Assembly: GCF_001465345.1 (NCBI RefSeq)
Contig: NZ_CP013655.1
Coordinates: 2,337,741-2,401,740, forward strand
Reading direction: 5' to 3'
DNA from: Enterococcus rotai
GTDB taxonomy: Bacteria > Bacillota > Bacilli > Lactobacillales > Enterococcaceae
Length of the DNA stretch: 64,000 nt
Part shown: one piece after another, positions 43,962 through 53,495 of the stretch
How positions within the stretch are numbered: position 1 is the stretch's first letter
Layout: each line of letters starts with the position of its first letter
Notes under the pieces: generated by a model
The model's database searches: none
What the model saw: the letters and a program-made list of their open reading frames with translations, nothing else
What the model was told of the DNA's origin: nothing
Made by a program: the position numbers and the translations under genes

Positions 43962-44008
43962 TAAGGTGTGAGACAAAAGTGATTTTTACTTTTGTTCACA
44001 TCTTTTTT
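43962..44008 (+). terminator. cls terminator
   Basis: AAGGTGTGAGACAAAAGT pairs with ACTTTTGTTCACATCTT (mismatch in the middle), then a T run. Confidence 0.8.
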
Positions 44009-44138
44009 GATTTTAAAAATGATTATTTGTGTTATTTTATTCTAAAAAAATGCTGAGTTCAACAACTTATAATTTTCAACTGAAACAGTTAATGTTAAAA
44101 TGAATTGATTGAATTGAGTTTGGAGGATTAACAGATAA

Positions 44139-44993
44139 ATGAAAAAGAAAATGCTATTATTTTTTAGTCTAGTTGGAATACTAACTTTATCAGGATGTGC
44201 TAAGTGGATCGATCGAGGTGAATCGATCACAGCAGTCGGCTCATCTGCGCTACAACCGCTAGTTGAGACGGCAGCAGAAGAGTTTCAAAACCAAAACCCA
44301 GGACGCTTTGTCAATGTTCAAGGAGGCGGAAGCGGTACAGGATTGAGTCAAGTTCAGTCTGGTGCAGTAGACATTGGGAATTCTGACTTGTTTGCAGAAG
44401 AAAAAAAAGGAATCGATGCATCTAAACTGACAGATCACAAGGTTGCTGTAGTCGGAATTACGCCAATCGTTAATAAGAATGTTGGGGTATCAGATATTTC
44501 ATTAGAAAACCTTAGAAAAATCTTTTTAGGCGAAATAACGAACTGGAAAGAACTTGGTGGAAATGACATTGCAATTGTTATGTTGAATCGTGCAGCTGGA
44601 AGTGGTACACGCGTGACTTTTGAGCGTTGGGTATTAGATGGTAAAACAGCGATCCAAGCTCAAGAACAAGATTCCAGTGGGATGGTTCGCTCGATTGTTG
44701 CAGATACACCTGGAGCAATCAGCTATACAGCTTTTTCTTATGTGAACGATGAAGTCAACACATTAAGTATTGATGGTGTAAAACCAACAGATGAGAATGT
44801 AATCACCAATAAATGGACGATTTGGTCGTATGAACATATGTATACATTAGGGAAACCAAAACAATTAACAGAAGAGTTTCTCGCGTTTATGTTATCAGAT
44901 GAAGTACAAGAAAAAATCATTGGGCAATTAGGCTATATTCCAGTTTCAAAAATGAAAGTGGAGCGTGATTGGCAAGGAAATCTTATCAACTAA
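44139..44993 (+). CDS. pstS: Phosphate ABC transporter substrate-binding lipoprotein PstS
   Basis: 284 residues. Lipobox 'LSGC' with Cys at about 20. Mature domain is a phosphate-binding protein: '[21 protein letters not shown]' in part, '[24 protein letters not shown]' in part, and '[16 protein letters not shown]' around the anion site. Captures phosphate outside and hands it to PstCA. RBS TTGGAGGA. It is separated from pstC by 238 bp containing a PhoP-box-like array and one structured element, so pstS and pstCAB-phoU may be separate transcripts. Confidence 0.95.
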   Translation: MKKKMLLFFSLVGILTLSGCAKWIDRGESITAVGSSALQPLVETAAEEFQNQNPGRFVNVQGGGSGTGLSQVQSGAVDIGNSDLFAEEKKGIDASKLTDHKVAVVGITPIVNKNVGVSDISLENLRKIFLGEITNWKELGGNDIAIVMLNRAAGSGTRVTFERWVLDGKTAIQAQEQDSSGMVRSIVADTPGAISYTAFSYVNDEVNTLSIDGVKPTDENVITNKWTIWSYEHMYTLGKPKQLTEEFLAFMLSDEVQEKIIGQLGYIPVSKMKVERDWQGNLIN

Positions 44994-44998
44994 TCACC

Positions 44999-45035
44999 TT
45001 TACACAAAATTTACAAACTTAACATAAGATTTACA
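44999..45035 (+). promoter_or_regulatory. PhoP-box-like direct repeat array before pstC
   Basis: Four hexamers TTTACA (44999), TTTACA (45010), TTAACA (45019), TTTACA (45030), spaced 11, 9 and 11 bp, so all lie on one face of the helix. Bacillus-type PhoP binds TT(A/T)ACA repeats with 11-bp period. Phosphate-starvation activation of the downstream genes is the likely meaning. Confidence 0.7.
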
Positions 45036-45107
45036 TGTTATTAAACGCAAATTTATGTAGGGAAGTTACACTGGATTTATTGTGATAGGTGTTGCATTTA
45101 TGGGGAC

Positions 45108-45216
45108 TTATCTAGCTTCTCGGAAAAAAGATAAAAATTGAGTGAGGTAAAGAACATCTCAATCATTTTTTCCTATTTTTCTGTGGAAGCTGAACGAGCT
45201 CGTTACGCTTTTAAAA
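45108..45216 (+). repeat. Structured intergenic element, copy 4 (before pstC)
   Basis: GAAAAA / TTTTTC, internal loop AGAT / CCTA, and distal helix AAAAATTGAGTGAGGT with ATCTCAATCATTTTTT (two mismatches) around AAAGAAC. Closing helix is reduced (AGCTTCT / GGAAGCT). Ends with AGCTGAACGAGCTCGTTACGCT plus TTTT, split here for length as AGCTGAACGAG and CTCGTTACGCT, directly before the pstC RBS. Confidence 0.75.
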
Positions 45217-45231
45217 TAAGGAGGAATTTTC

Positions 45232-46152
45232 TTGGAAGATGTGCAGAAAACATTGTTAACGAAATCAAAGCGCGCAAGAATGGAACAGCGGGGGAAATTT
45301 ATTAGTTTTCTGTGTATCGCTTTGATTGTTTTAGTTGTTCTATCAATCTTTTATTTTGTCGCAAGTAAGGGGTTAGCGACTTTTTTTACAAATAAAATCA
45401 AAGTTTCCGACTTTTTATTCGGTACAAATTGGAACCCAAGTGAGACTGGAACGGATGGTAAGCCTATGGTAGGTGCGTTACCGATGATTGCGGGTTCTTT
45501 TATTGTGACGTTTATGTCTGCAATTATTGCAACACCATTTGCAATTGGTGCCGCAGTGTTTATGACCGAGATTTCTCCTAAAAAAGGCTCGAAAATCTTA
45601 CAACCAGTTATTGAGTTATTAGTTGGGATCCCATCAGTTGTTTATGGTTTTATTGGTTTGTCTGTAATCGTCCCTTTTATTCGTTCGATTTTCGGTGGTA
45701 CAGGCTTTGGGATTTTAGCGGGGACGTTTGTCTTGTTTGTAATGATTTTGCCTACGGTTACTACAATGACAGTCGATGCTTTAAAATCAGTACCTCGTCA
45801 TTACCGTGAAGCCTCTTTAGCTTTAGGGGCAACACGTTGGCAAACAATCTATAAAGTCGTTTTACGAGCAGCGGTACCAGGAATTTTAACTGCTGTCGTT
45901 TTTGGGATGGCACGTGCTTTCGGTGAAGCGTTGGCGATTCAAATGGTTATCGGAAATGCGGCGATCATGCCATCAAGTTTAACAACACCAGCGTCTACTT
46001 TAACTAGTATTTTGACAATGGGGATTGGGAATACGATTATGGGAACAGTAGAAAACAATGTACTGTGGTCATTGGCTTTGATCCTGTTGTTAATGTCATT
46101 ATTCTTTAATATTATTATTCGAATTATTGGTAGGAAAGGGGCCTTGAAATAA
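45232..46152 (+). CDS. pstC: Phosphate ABC transporter permease PstC
   Basis: 306 residues from TTG 45232, eight bases after AAGGAGG. Six membrane helices; typical 'GALPMIAGSFIVTFMSAIIATPFAIG' in part, 'ELLVGIPSVVYGFIGL' and the coupling loop 'VPRHYREASLALGATRWQT'. Forms the phosphate channel with PstA. The non-ATG start may keep its rate in line with PstA, whose start overlaps its stop (TAATG at 46150). The leader of this gene contains structured element copy 4. Confidence 0.95.
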   Translation: MEDVQKTLLTKSKRARMEQRGKFISFLCIALIVLVVLSIFYFVASKGLATFFTNKIKVSDFLFGTNWNPSETGTDGKPMVGALPMIAGSFIVTFMSAIIATPFAIGAAVFMTEISPKKGSKILQPVIELLVGIPSVVYGFIGLSVIVPFIRSIFGGTGFGILAGTFVLFVMILPTVTTMTVDALKSVPRHYREASLALGATRWQTIYKVVLRAAVPGILTAVVFGMARAFGEALAIQMVIGNAAIMPSSLTTPASTLTSILTMGIGNTIMGTVENNVLWSLALILLLMSLFFNIIIRIIGRKGALK

Positions 46153-47036
46153 TGAATGCAAAAAAGGCAGATAAATTTGCAACTGGCGTCTTGTATGCTG
46201 TTTCAGGAATTATTGTGTTGATTCTAGCAGCGTTATTACTGTACATTTTAATTCGTGGTATTCCTCATATTTCTTGGGATTTTTTAACGAAACCTTCTAA
46301 GGCGTATCAAGCCGGTGGAGGGATCGGCATTCAATTATTCAACTCCTTATACTTGTTACTGATCACAATGCTGATCAGTTTTCCAATTTCGTTAGGTGCG
46401 GGTATCTATTTATCTGAATATGCAAAGAAAAACTGGGTAACAGACGTGATTCGGACATCAATCGAAATTTTAAGTTCTCTTCCTTCTGTTGTGGTTGGTT
46501 TGTTCGGCTTCTTGATTTTTGTAGTGCAGCTTGGTTATGGTTTTTCAATTATTTCAGGAGCATTAGCATTAACATTTTTCAATCTGCCTTTATTGACAAG
46601 AAATGTGGAAGAATCGTTAAAAGCTGTTCACTATACACAACGAGAAGCGGGCTTGTCTTTAGGTTTATCACGCTGGGAAACAGTATTGAAAGTGGTTGTT
46701 CCAGAAGCTTTACCAGGTATTTTAACAGGCGTAATTTTGAGTTCAGGAAGAATTTTTGGTGAAGCTGCAGCGTTGATTTATACTGCAGGACAAAGTGCAC
46801 CAGCATTAGATTTCAGTAATTGGAATCCATTAAGTGTGTCAAGTCCAATCAGTATTTTCCGTCAAGCTGAAACGTTAGCCGTTCATATTTGGAAAATCAA
46901 CACAGAAGGCACAATGCCAGATGGTGCAGCTGTTTCTGCGGGTGCTTCTGCTGTTCTGATTTTAGTCGTGTTACTCTTTAATTTCGGGGCACGTTTTATC
47001 GGAAACAGATTATATAAAAGAATGACATCAGCCTAA
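46152..47036 (+). CDS. pstA: Phosphate ABC transporter permease PstA
   Basis: 294 residues, ATG overlapping the pstC stop by one base. Six membrane helices, with '[20 protein letters not shown]', '[19 protein letters not shown]' and coupling loop '[19 protein letters not shown]' characteristic of PstA. Partner of PstC in the membrane. Sixteen bases separate it from pstB1. Confidence 0.95.
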   Translation: MNAKKADKFATGVLYAVSGIIVLILAALLLYILIRGIPHISWDFLTKPSKAYQAGGGIGIQLFNSLYLLLITMLISFPISLGAGIYLSEYAKKNWVTDVIRTSIEILSSLPSVVVGLFGFLIFVVQLGYGFSIISGALALTFFNLPLLTRNVEESLKAVHYTQREAGLSLGLSRWETVLKVVVPEALPGILTGVILSSGRIFGEAAALIYTAGQSAPALDFSNWNPLSVSSPISIFRQAETLAVHIWKINTEGTMPDGAAVSAGASAVLILVVLLFNFGARFIGNRLYKRMTSA

Positions 47037-47052
47037 TGTTAGGGGAATCAGA

Positions 47053-47853
47053 ATGAAAGAATATAATTTAAACGATACAAATATTATAAAATTACCAGAA
47101 CCGATTGCTTTGCATACCGATGATTTACATGTTTGGTATGGTGAGAATGAAGCCATCAAAGGTGTCGATTTAGAGTTTGAAAAAAATAAAATCACTGCCT
47201 TGATCGGACCATCTGGTTGTGGCAAATCGACGTATTTACGTTCGTTGAATCGGATGAACGACGGGATCGCTAATACCAAAGTAACCGGGAATATTATGTA
47301 TAAAGGTGTCAATGTGAATACTAAAGAAGTCGATGTTTATGAAATGCGTAAACGAATCGGCATGGTATTTCAACGTCCTAATCCTTTCAGTAAATCGATC
47401 TACGAGAATATTACATTTGCTTTAAAACAACACGGTGAAAAAGATAAGAAAAAGCTAGATGAAATAGTTGAAACTAGTTTGAAACAAGCAGCACTTTGGG
47501 AACAAGTCAAAGATAATTTAGATAAAAGTGCATTAGCGTTGTCTGGTGGTCAACAGCAACGTTTATGTATTGCCAGAGCTATTGCCATGAAGCCGGATAT
47601 TCTACTTTTGGATGAACCAGCTAGTGCTCTAGATCCGATTTCAACTGGTAAAGTAGAAGAAACATTAGTTAATTTAAAAGACGATTATACGATCATTATC
47701 GTAACACATAATATGCAGCAAGCTGCTCGTATCAGTGATTACACTGCCTTTTTCTATTTAGGTAAAGTGATTGAATACGATGAAACAAGAAAAATCTTTA
47801 CACGACCAAAAATTCAAGCAACAGAAGATTACGTTTCTGGACATTTTGGTTAG
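47053..47853 (+). CDS. pstB1: Phosphate ABC transporter ATP-binding protein PstB (first copy)
   Basis: 266 residues, with an N-terminal extension of about 20 residues relative to the second copy. Walker A 'GPSGCGKST', 'LRSLNRMND', Q-loop 'MVFQRPNPF', signature '[14 protein letters not shown]', Walker B '[13 protein letters not shown]', switch 'VTHNMQQA'. Powers PstCA. Only 10 bp separate it from the paralogue pstB2, a doubled arrangement common in Lactobacillales. Confidence 0.95.
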   Translation: MKEYNLNDTNIIKLPEPIALHTDDLHVWYGENEAIKGVDLEFEKNKITALIGPSGCGKSTYLRSLNRMNDGIANTKVTGNIMYKGVNVNTKEVDVYEMRKRIGMVFQRPNPFSKSIYENITFALKQHGEKDKKKLDEIVETSLKQAALWEQVKDNLDKSALALSGGQQQRLCIARAIAMKPDILLLDEPASALDPISTGKVEETLVNLKDDYTIIIVTHNMQQAARISDYTAFFYLGKVIEYDETRKIFTRPKIQATEDYVSGHFG

Positions 47854-47863
47854 GAGGAGCAAG

Positions 47864-48622
47864 ATGACAAAAGAGATTATTTCATCAAAAGATCTGCATT
47901 TATATTATGGTAAAAAAGAAGCCTTGAAGGGGATCGACCTGAGCATCAATCAAGGGGAGATTACTGCTATGATTGGACCGTCCGGTTGTGGTAAATCGAC
48001 CTATCTACGTTCATTGAATCGTATGAATGATTTGATTCCAGGCGTGACGATCACCGGTAGCGTTGTTTATAAAGGCAAAGATATCTATGGTCCTAAAACA
48101 GATATCGTAGATTTACGGAAAGAAATCGGCATGGTTTTTCAACAACCTAATCCCTTTCCTTTTTCAATTTATGAAAATGTCATCTACGGTTTGCGTTTAA
48201 AAGGAGAAAAAGATAAACAAATTTTAGATGAAGCTGTAGAAAATAGCTTAAAAGCAGCCTCAGTTTGGGATGATGTGAAGGATAAACTGCATAAAAGTGC
48301 GTTATCTTTATCAGGTGGTCAACAACAACGTGTCTGTATCGCTCGTGTTTTAGCCGTTGATCCTGAAATCATTTTATTAGATGAGCCGACTAGTGCTTTA
48401 GATCCTGTTTCAAGTGGTAAAATCGAGAATATGCTTTTAACGCTAAAAGAAAAATATACAATGATCATGGTCACACATAATATGTCTCAAGCTTCACGCA
48501 TTTCTGATAAAACGGCTTTCTTTTTACAAGGAGAATTGATAGAATTTAATGATACAAAGAAAATATTCTTAAATCCTAAAGAAAAACAAACAGAAGACTA
48601 TATTTCTGGAAAATTTGGTTAA
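47864..48622 (+). CDS. pstB2: Phosphate ABC transporter ATP-binding protein PstB (second copy)
   Basis: 252 residues from ATG 47864 with TAGGAGGAGC upstream. Same motif set as pstB1: 'GPSGCGKST', '[17 protein letters not shown]', '[14 protein letters not shown]', '[13 protein letters not shown]', 'VTHNMSQA'. The pair may act as a heterodimer or give two regulatory forms. Sequence divergence between copies is substantial, so the duplication is old. Confidence 0.95.
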   Translation: MTKEIISSKDLHLYYGKKEALKGIDLSINQGEITAMIGPSGCGKSTYLRSLNRMNDLIPGVTITGSVVYKGKDIYGPKTDIVDLRKEIGMVFQQPNPFPFSIYENVIYGLRLKGEKDKQILDEAVENSLKAASVWDDVKDKLHKSALSLSGGQQQRVCIARVLAVDPEIILLDEPTSALDPVSSGKIENMLLTLKEKYTMIMVTHNMSQASRISDKTAFFLQGELIEFNDTKKIFLNPKEKQTEDYISGKFG

Positions 48623-48640
48623 AAAAAAGGAGGAACACAT

Positions 48641-49312
48641 ATGTTGCGCAGTCAATTTGAAGAAGAACTATTAAATCTTCATAATCAATTTTATGAGATG
48701 GGGATGATGGTAAGTAATGTCGTTCATAAATCTGTTCGAGCTTACATTAACCACGATAAAAAAATTGCCAATGAAGTCATCGATTATGATGTAGAAATCA
48801 ATGATATGGAAGTAAAATTAGAAAAGAAAAGCTTTGAAATGATTGCTTTACAACAACCTGTCACAACGGATCTAAGAATGATCATCACCGTTATGAAAGC
48901 CAGTTCCGACTTAGAAAGAATGGCAGATCATGCTGTATCAATCGCTAAATCAACGATTCGATTAAAGGGAGAAACGAGAATTCCTGAAATCGAGAAAGAA
49001 ATTTCAGATATGTCTGATTACGTGAAAAAAATGGTGGATAATGTATTGATCGCTTATGTCAAAACAGACCAAAAAGATGCGCGTATGATTGCTAAGATGG
49101 ATGCACGTGTAAATGAGTATTTTGATAGTATCTACAGCCATTCAATCAAAGCGATGCAAGCAAATCCAGAAACTGTAATCAGCGGAACTGATTACCTTCA
49201 TGTTGCTACGTATTTAGAACGTATCGGTGATTATGTGACGAATATTTGTGAATGGATCGTTTACTTGGCGACTGGCAAAATTACTGAGTTGAATAGTAAT
49301 CATGACGAATAA
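48641..49312 (+). CDS. phoU: Phosphate uptake regulator PhoU
   Basis: 223 residues, RBS AAAGGAGG. Two three-helix PhoU repeats; metal-binding type motifs 'VIDYDVEINDMEVKLEKKS' and 'SSDLERMADHAVSIAKS', then 'RMIAKMDARVNEYFD' and 'YLERIGDYVTNICEW' in the second repeat. PhoU couples the Pst transporter to the PhoPR two-component system and prevents excess phosphate uptake. Last gene of the operon, followed by a terminator. Confidence 0.96.
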   Translation: MLRSQFEEELLNLHNQFYEMGMMVSNVVHKSVRAYINHDKKIANEVIDYDVEINDMEVKLEKKSFEMIALQQPVTTDLRMIITVMKASSDLERMADHAVSIAKSTIRLKGETRIPEIEKEISDMSDYVKKMVDNVLIAYVKTDQKDARMIAKMDARVNEYFDSIYSHSIKAMQANPETVISGTDYLHVATYLERIGDYVTNICEWIVYLATGKITELNSNHDE

Positions 49313-49331
49313 ATCAATTAAAAATTAGTAG

Positions 49332-49368
49332 AAATAGGTCAAGACAAATTGTCTTGGTCTATTTTTTT
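49332..49368 (+). terminator. pst operon terminator
   Basis: AAATAGGTCAAGACAA / TTGTCTTGGTCTATTT with one G-T pair and a T run. Confidence 0.9.
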
Positions 49369-49432
49369 ATCTATCAAACAGTTTAGAGTTTAAATTGTTA
49401 AAAATAATTTTGAACATAATTTCATTAACGTG

Positions 49433-49487
49433 TTTACATTTGTTCTGACCTCGTGTATTATACAATTATATTGGAAAGCGCTAACCA
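49433..49487 (+). promoter_or_regulatory. Promoter plus cre-like site of the sugar-phosphate transporter gene
   Basis: -35 TTTACA (49433-49438), 17 bp, -10 TATTAT (49456-49461). TGGAAAGCGCTAACCA (49472-49487) follows at the expected transcription start; it has the AGCGCT core and paired TGG/CCA ends of CcpA cre sites (two mismatches to the strict consensus). CcpA there would block initiation or elongation when glucose is present. Confidence 0.65.
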
Positions 49488-49516
49488 TTATAACTAAAAT
49501 TTTGGGGTGAGTTAAT

Positions 49517-50896
49517 TTGGAAGAAACGAATGTAGTTGTTGGTAAAATGAACCGACCGACCTTAGCTGAGCAAAGGAAGCAATGGTTCAAGGAATTTATG
49601 AAACCGTTTTTGGTCGTTGTGGTGATTTACATCACGATGTATATGATTCGTAATAACTTTAAAGCAGCACAGCCATTATTGAAAAGTCAACTAGGTCTTA
49701 CAACGACCGATCTAGGTTATATTGGTTTTGTCTTTTCGATTGTCTATGGGTTTGGTAAATTTATTGTTGGTTATATTGTAGATGGTAAAAATACGAAGAA
49801 AATTTTGTCTATTTTGTTATTATTATCTTCGATCACTGTTTTATGTATGGGGATCCTTTTTACTATGAATAATGTTCCGATGGGATGGATCGTTGTTTTA
49901 TGGTCATTGAATGGCTTGTTCCAATGTGTAGGTGGGCCAAGTTGTGCTTCAGTGATCACACAATGGACAACAAGAAGTAATCGCGGTCGATATATTGGGT
50001 TATGGAATGCCTCACATAATATCGGTGGTGGGTTTGCCGGTATTTTTGCTGTTTGGTGTGCGACAACATTCTTTAGAGGCCAAGTTGCCGGAATGTTCAT
50101 TATTCCAGCGATCGTAGCGGCTGTGGTGGCAATCGGCACATTTTTCATCGGAAAAAATAGACCAGAAGATTTGGGTTGGAATTCAAGTGAAGAAATCTTT
50201 GGTGAACCAGTTGAAGCAGCAAATGTAGATGCAGAAAATTTAACAAAATGGGAGATTTTCAAAAAGTATCTTTTAACCAATCCGTATATTTGGGTTTTAT
50301 GTGTGGCCAATGTATTTGTTTATATCGTCCGAATCGGGATCGATAACTGGGCACCATTATATGTGACCGAACATTTGAACTTTTCACAAGAAGCTGCGGC
50401 ACAAACGATTTTTTATTTTGAAATGGGTGCCTTAATTGGATGTTTAGCTTGGGGATATATTTCAGATTTATTAAAAGGTCGTCCAGCTTTAGTTGCTACT
50501 GTCAGCACAATTTTATTACCGATCGGAATTATTGGGTATCAATTAGGAACAACAGAATTTGTGATCAATGCTTCATTATTTATGTTGGGGATGATGGTCT
50601 TTGGTCCTCAGTTATTGATCAATTTATCGATGTTAGGCTTTGTGCCTAAAAAAGCAACGGTTGTTTCAGGTGGACTATTGGGCGCCTTTGCGTATCTCTT
50701 TGGTGATTCAATGGCTAAAATTCTTTTAGCTAGAATTTCTGATCCTTCTAAAGATGGTGTGAATTTCTTTGGACATATTTTACATGGTTGGAATGATACA
50801 TTTATCATCTTTTATATTTCAATAGTGATTATCGCGGTTCTATTAGGGATCGTAGCAATGGCAGAAGAACGAAGAAGAAAACAAGTAAAGGCATAA
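49517..50896 (+). CDS. Organophosphate:phosphate antiporter family (GlpT/UhpT) MFS transporter
   Basis: 459 residues from TTG 49517 (GGGGTGAG upstream); ATG 49547 is an alternative. Twelve membrane helices with OPA-family landmarks: 'YMIRNNFKAAQPLLKSQLGLT' in part, 'GFVFSIVYGFGKFIVGYIVDGKN' in part, 'GPSCASVITQW', 'GRYIGLWNASHNIGGG'. Exchanges a sugar phosphate or glycerol 3-phosphate for phosphate. Directly downstream (16 bp) is a tyrosine-phosphatase gene. A cre-like site suggests carbon catabolite control. Whether substrate is hexose 6-phosphate or glycerol 3-phosphate cannot be decided. Confidence 0.88.
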   Translation: MEETNVVVGKMNRPTLAEQRKQWFKEFMKPFLVVVVIYITMYMIRNNFKAAQPLLKSQLGLTTTDLGYIGFVFSIVYGFGKFIVGYIVDGKNTKKILSILLLLSSITVLCMGILFTMNNVPMGWIVVLWSLNGLFQCVGGPSCASVITQWTTRSNRGRYIGLWNASHNIGGGFAGIFAVWCATTFFRGQVAGMFIIPAIVAAVVAIGTFFIGKNRPEDLGWNSSEEIFGEPVEAANVDAENLTKWEIFKKYLLTNPYIWVLCVANVFVYIVRIGIDNWAPLYVTEHLNFSQEAAAQTIFYFEMGALIGCLAWGYISDLLKGRPALVATVSTILLPIGIIGYQLGTTEFVINASLFMLGMMVFGPQLLINLSMLGFVPKKATVVSGGLLGAFAYLFGDSMAKILLARISDPSKDGVNFFGHILHGWNDTFIIFYISIVIIAVLLGIVAMAEERRRKQVKA

Positions 50897-50911
50897 AGGT
50901 GGAATAGACAA

Positions 50912-51673
50912 ATGAATATACAAATTACAAATTTTAGAGACCTAGGTGGCATCAAGAACAAAGCAGGTAAAGTCGTCAAAGCGAATAAATTATTACGCTC
51001 AGGTCATTTAATCAATTTAGATCAAGCAACGCAAACAGCTTTAGTCAATCATTTCAAGCTAACAAGAATCATTGATTTTAGACGTGGTTTTGAAATCAGT
51101 GAATCACCAGATACGCCAATCGAAGATGTGGAATATGTCAATTTGGACCTACTTGGGAAAATGAATGCTAAAAATTCTAGCTTAGCTGATTTTGCCAAGT
51201 TAAAGTCAATTGAAGCAGTTGATAAACATATGTTAGGTGTTTACGAAGACTTAATTTTGAATCCGGGTGCTCAAGAAGGATTTACAGAATTTATGGAGTA
51301 TATTTTAGCAAATAAAACAGGATCAACGATTTTCCACTGTTTTGCTGGTAAAGATCGGACAGGCTATGCTTCGGCTTTGTTACTTTTATTATTAGATGTT
51401 GAAAAAGAAGAAATCTATAAAGATTTTTTGATTACAAATACAGAAAGAAAACAAGCGAATGATGAGCTGATTCAACAGTTTAGAGAACAAGGATTTGGTG
51501 AGGAACAACTAGAATCATTAGCTACCGCACTTTATGTCAAAGAAGACTATTTAGATCATGCCTTCAATTTGATTGAGAAAAATTTTGGGACAGCAGAAAA
51601 ATATGCTGCTGAATGTTTGAACTTTGATCAGGAAAAATTAACAGAACTAAGAAGTATCTATCTAACTGACTAA
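50912..51673 (+). CDS. Tyrosine-protein phosphatase-like protein (LipA/PTP family)
   Basis: 253 residues, RBS AAAGGTGG. Begins 'NFRDLGGIKNKAGKVVKANKLLRSG' in part, typical of the Firmicute DSP-like tyrosine phosphatases, and has the P-loop 'HCFAGKDRTG' (Cys nucleophile, Arg) near residue 145 with a general-acid Asp upstream. Members can dephosphorylate phosphotyrosine and phosphoinositides, or small phosphate esters. Cotranscribed with the sugar-phosphate transporter, so it could release phosphate from an imported ester; this is inference. Confidence 0.85.
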   Translation: MNIQITNFRDLGGIKNKAGKVVKANKLLRSGHLINLDQATQTALVNHFKLTRIIDFRRGFEISESPDTPIEDVEYVNLDLLGKMNAKNSSLADFAKLKSIEAVDKHMLGVYEDLILNPGAQEGFTEFMEYILANKTGSTIFHCFAGKDRTGYASALLLLLLDVEKEEIYKDFLITNTERKQANDELIQQFREQGFGEEQLESLATALYVKEDYLDHAFNLIEKNFGTAEKYAAECLNFDQEKLTELRSIYLTD

Positions 51674-51683
51674 AAAAAGTGAT

Positions 51684-51712
51684 TTGTCTTCCTCGTTTGT
51701 TCTTGCTATAAT
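51684..51712 (+). promoter_or_regulatory. deoR promoter
   Basis: -35 TTGTCT (51684-51689), 17 bp, extended -10 TGCTATAAT (TATAAT at 51707-51712). Confidence 0.65.
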
Positions 51713-51737
51713 GAGCTTAAATAATTAGGAACGGACA

Positions 51738-52682
51738 ATGAGTATGGATAAAGAAAAACAACAGCTTAGTATTGAAGTCGCAAGACTCTATTATCAATCT
51801 TCACTTAGTCAGCAGGAAATAGCTGAAAAATTAAATGTTTCACGTCCGACGATTTCACGACTTTTAAATTATGCAAAAGAAAAAGGCTATGTTCAAATCA
51901 CGATTTTTGATCCTTTTTCCGATTTATTTGAAATTGAAAAGAAGCTAAAAGAAAAATATGGTTTGGCAGAAGTTCATGTTGCTTTTTCGCCAGATCCAAA
52001 CTATAATTTCATTTCAGAATACCTAACTTCATACGCTGCTGAATATCTTGAAGATACCATTAAAAGTGGGGATATTGTTGGCGTCAGTTGGGGCACAACT
52101 ATGCATAAGACTGTCACAAAGATGGATCGTCTGGATGTTAAAGGGGTCGAGGTCGTCCAGCTAAAAGGCGGTATTGCGTATTTTGATGTTAATAATTACG
52201 CATTTGAGACAATTACGTTATTAGCTGAACTTCTAAATACAAAAGCCCGGACTTTTCCTTTACCGGTTATTTTAGATAGCAAAGAAGCCAAAGATTTGGT
52301 CGTAGTTGATCGTCATATCAGTAAAGTCATCGAGTTGGGGAGACAGGCAAACATTGCAGTATTTACTGTTGGGACCGTACAAAGCGAGTCATTGCATTTC
52401 CGTTTAGGTTATTTTACCGAACAGGAAGAAAAATCTCTCAAGGCCAACGCAGTCGGCGATATCTGTTCTAGATTCTTCAATGAAGAGGGACAAATCAGTG
52501 ATGCAGAGATCAATGGTCGTACCATTGGTATCGAACTTGAAGAGCTGAAGACGAAAGAAAAATCAATTTTAATTGCTGGTGGAGATCGTAAAATCAAAGC
52601 AATTCACGGTGCACTGACGGGTGGCTACGCGAATGTTTTGCTGATTGATAAATTTACAGCAATGAAGTTATTAAAGCACTAA
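51738..52682 (+). CDS. deoR: Deoxynucleoside regulator DeoR (SorC family)
   Basis: 314 residues. N-terminal HTH at about 8-60 ('EVARLYYQSSLSQQEIAEKLNVSRPTISRLL' in part), C-terminal SorC-type sugar-binding domain ('GVSWGTTMHKTV', 'VVQLKGGIAYFDVN', 'IAGGDRKIKAIHGALTGGYANVLLID' in part). Bacillus DeoR of this family represses deoxyribose catabolism and is released by deoxyribose 5-phosphate. deoC and pdp follow 108 bp downstream behind their own promoter and paired operator-like repeats. Confidence 0.92.
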   Translation: MSMDKEKQQLSIEVARLYYQSSLSQQEIAEKLNVSRPTISRLLNYAKEKGYVQITIFDPFSDLFEIEKKLKEKYGLAEVHVAFSPDPNYNFISEYLTSYAAEYLEDTIKSGDIVGVSWGTTMHKTVTKMDRLDVKGVEVVQLKGGIAYFDVNNYAFETITLLAELLNTKARTFPLPVILDSKEAKDLVVVDRHISKVIELGRQANIAVFTVGTVQSESLHFRLGYFTEQEEKSLKANAVGDICSRFFNEEGQISDAEINGRTIGIELEELKTKEKSILIAGGDRKIKAIHGALTGGYANVLLIDKFTAMKLLKH

Positions 52683-52703
52683 ACTTATATTTGGTAAGCG
52701 GAG

Positions 52704-52774
52704 TAGACAATAGTGGCTACTCTTTTATAAATACTTATTATGAACGGAATTTCACATTGTTAGAACGAAATTTC
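52704..52774 (+). promoter_or_regulatory. deoC-pdp promoter with two DeoR operator-like repeats
   Basis: -35 TAGACA (52704-52709), -10 TATAAA (52726-52731). Immediately downstream are GAACGGAATTTC (52742-52753) and GAACGAAATTTC (52763-52774), direct repeats exactly 21 bp apart, i.e. two helical turns. Placement after the start point fits repression by DeoR. Confidence 0.65.
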
Positions 52775-52790
52775 GGAAAGGGAGAGTACA

Positions 52791-53462
52791 ATGAACGTAA
52801 ACAAAATGATCGACCACACATTACTAAAACCAGAAGCAAATGAGGAAGCATTATTAACGTTGATCGAGGAAGCGAAAAAGTATGAATTTGCTTCAGTTTG
52901 TGTAAATCCATACTGGGTTGCTTTAGCAAGTAAAGAACTAGCAGGTACTTCAGTTGAGATTTGTACAGTGATTGGATTTCCTTTAGGCGCAAACACAACA
53001 GCAGTTAAAGCCTTTGAAGCAGAAGAGGCTATTAAAAATGGTGCAACAGAAGTTGATATGGTCATTAATGTTGGTGCCTTGAAATCAGGCGATGAAGAGA
53101 CTGTCTTAAAAGACATCGAAGCAGTTGTTGCAGTAGCGAAAGGAAAAGCCTTAGTTAAAGTAATTCTTGAAAACTGTTTGCTAACTGATCGAGAAATTGC
53201 AGTAGCCTCAAAATTATCTGTCCAAGCAGGAGCCGATTTCGTTAAAACGTCCACTGGTTTTTCAACTGGAGGAGCTACGATCAAAGATGTTGCGTTAATG
53301 CGTAAAACGGTTGGTCCTACTATTGGTGTTAAAGCCTCAGGTGGCGTTCGTACAGCAGAAGATGCTAAAGCAATGATTCATGCTGGTGCAACAAGAGTTG
53401 GTGCAAGTTCAAGTGTTGCAATTGTGGATGCAGCAATTAACGATACAACAGGCGGCTACTAA
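52791..53462 (+). CDS. deoC: Deoxyribose-phosphate aldolase
   Basis: 223 residues, RBS AAAGGGAGAG. Class I aldolase TIM barrel: '[11 protein letters not shown]', '[12 protein letters not shown]', '[20 protein letters not shown]', Schiff-base region '[14 protein letters not shown]' (Lys) and '[12 protein letters not shown]'. Splits deoxyribose 5-phosphate to acetaldehyde and glyceraldehyde 3-phosphate. First gene of the deoC-pdp pair under DeoR. Confidence 0.97.
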   Translation: MNVNKMIDHTLLKPEANEEALLTLIEEAKKYEFASVCVNPYWVALASKELAGTSVEICTVIGFPLGANTTAVKAFEAEEAIKNGATEVDMVINVGALKSGDEETVLKDIEAVVAVAKGKALVKVILENCLLTDREIAVASKLSVQAGADFVKTSTGFSTGGATIKDVALMRKTVGPTIGVKASGGVRTAEDAKAMIHAGATRVGASSSVAIVDAAINDTTGGY

Positions 53463-53495
53463 ATTTTAAACAATTGAGATCGTGAGGTACAGAAT

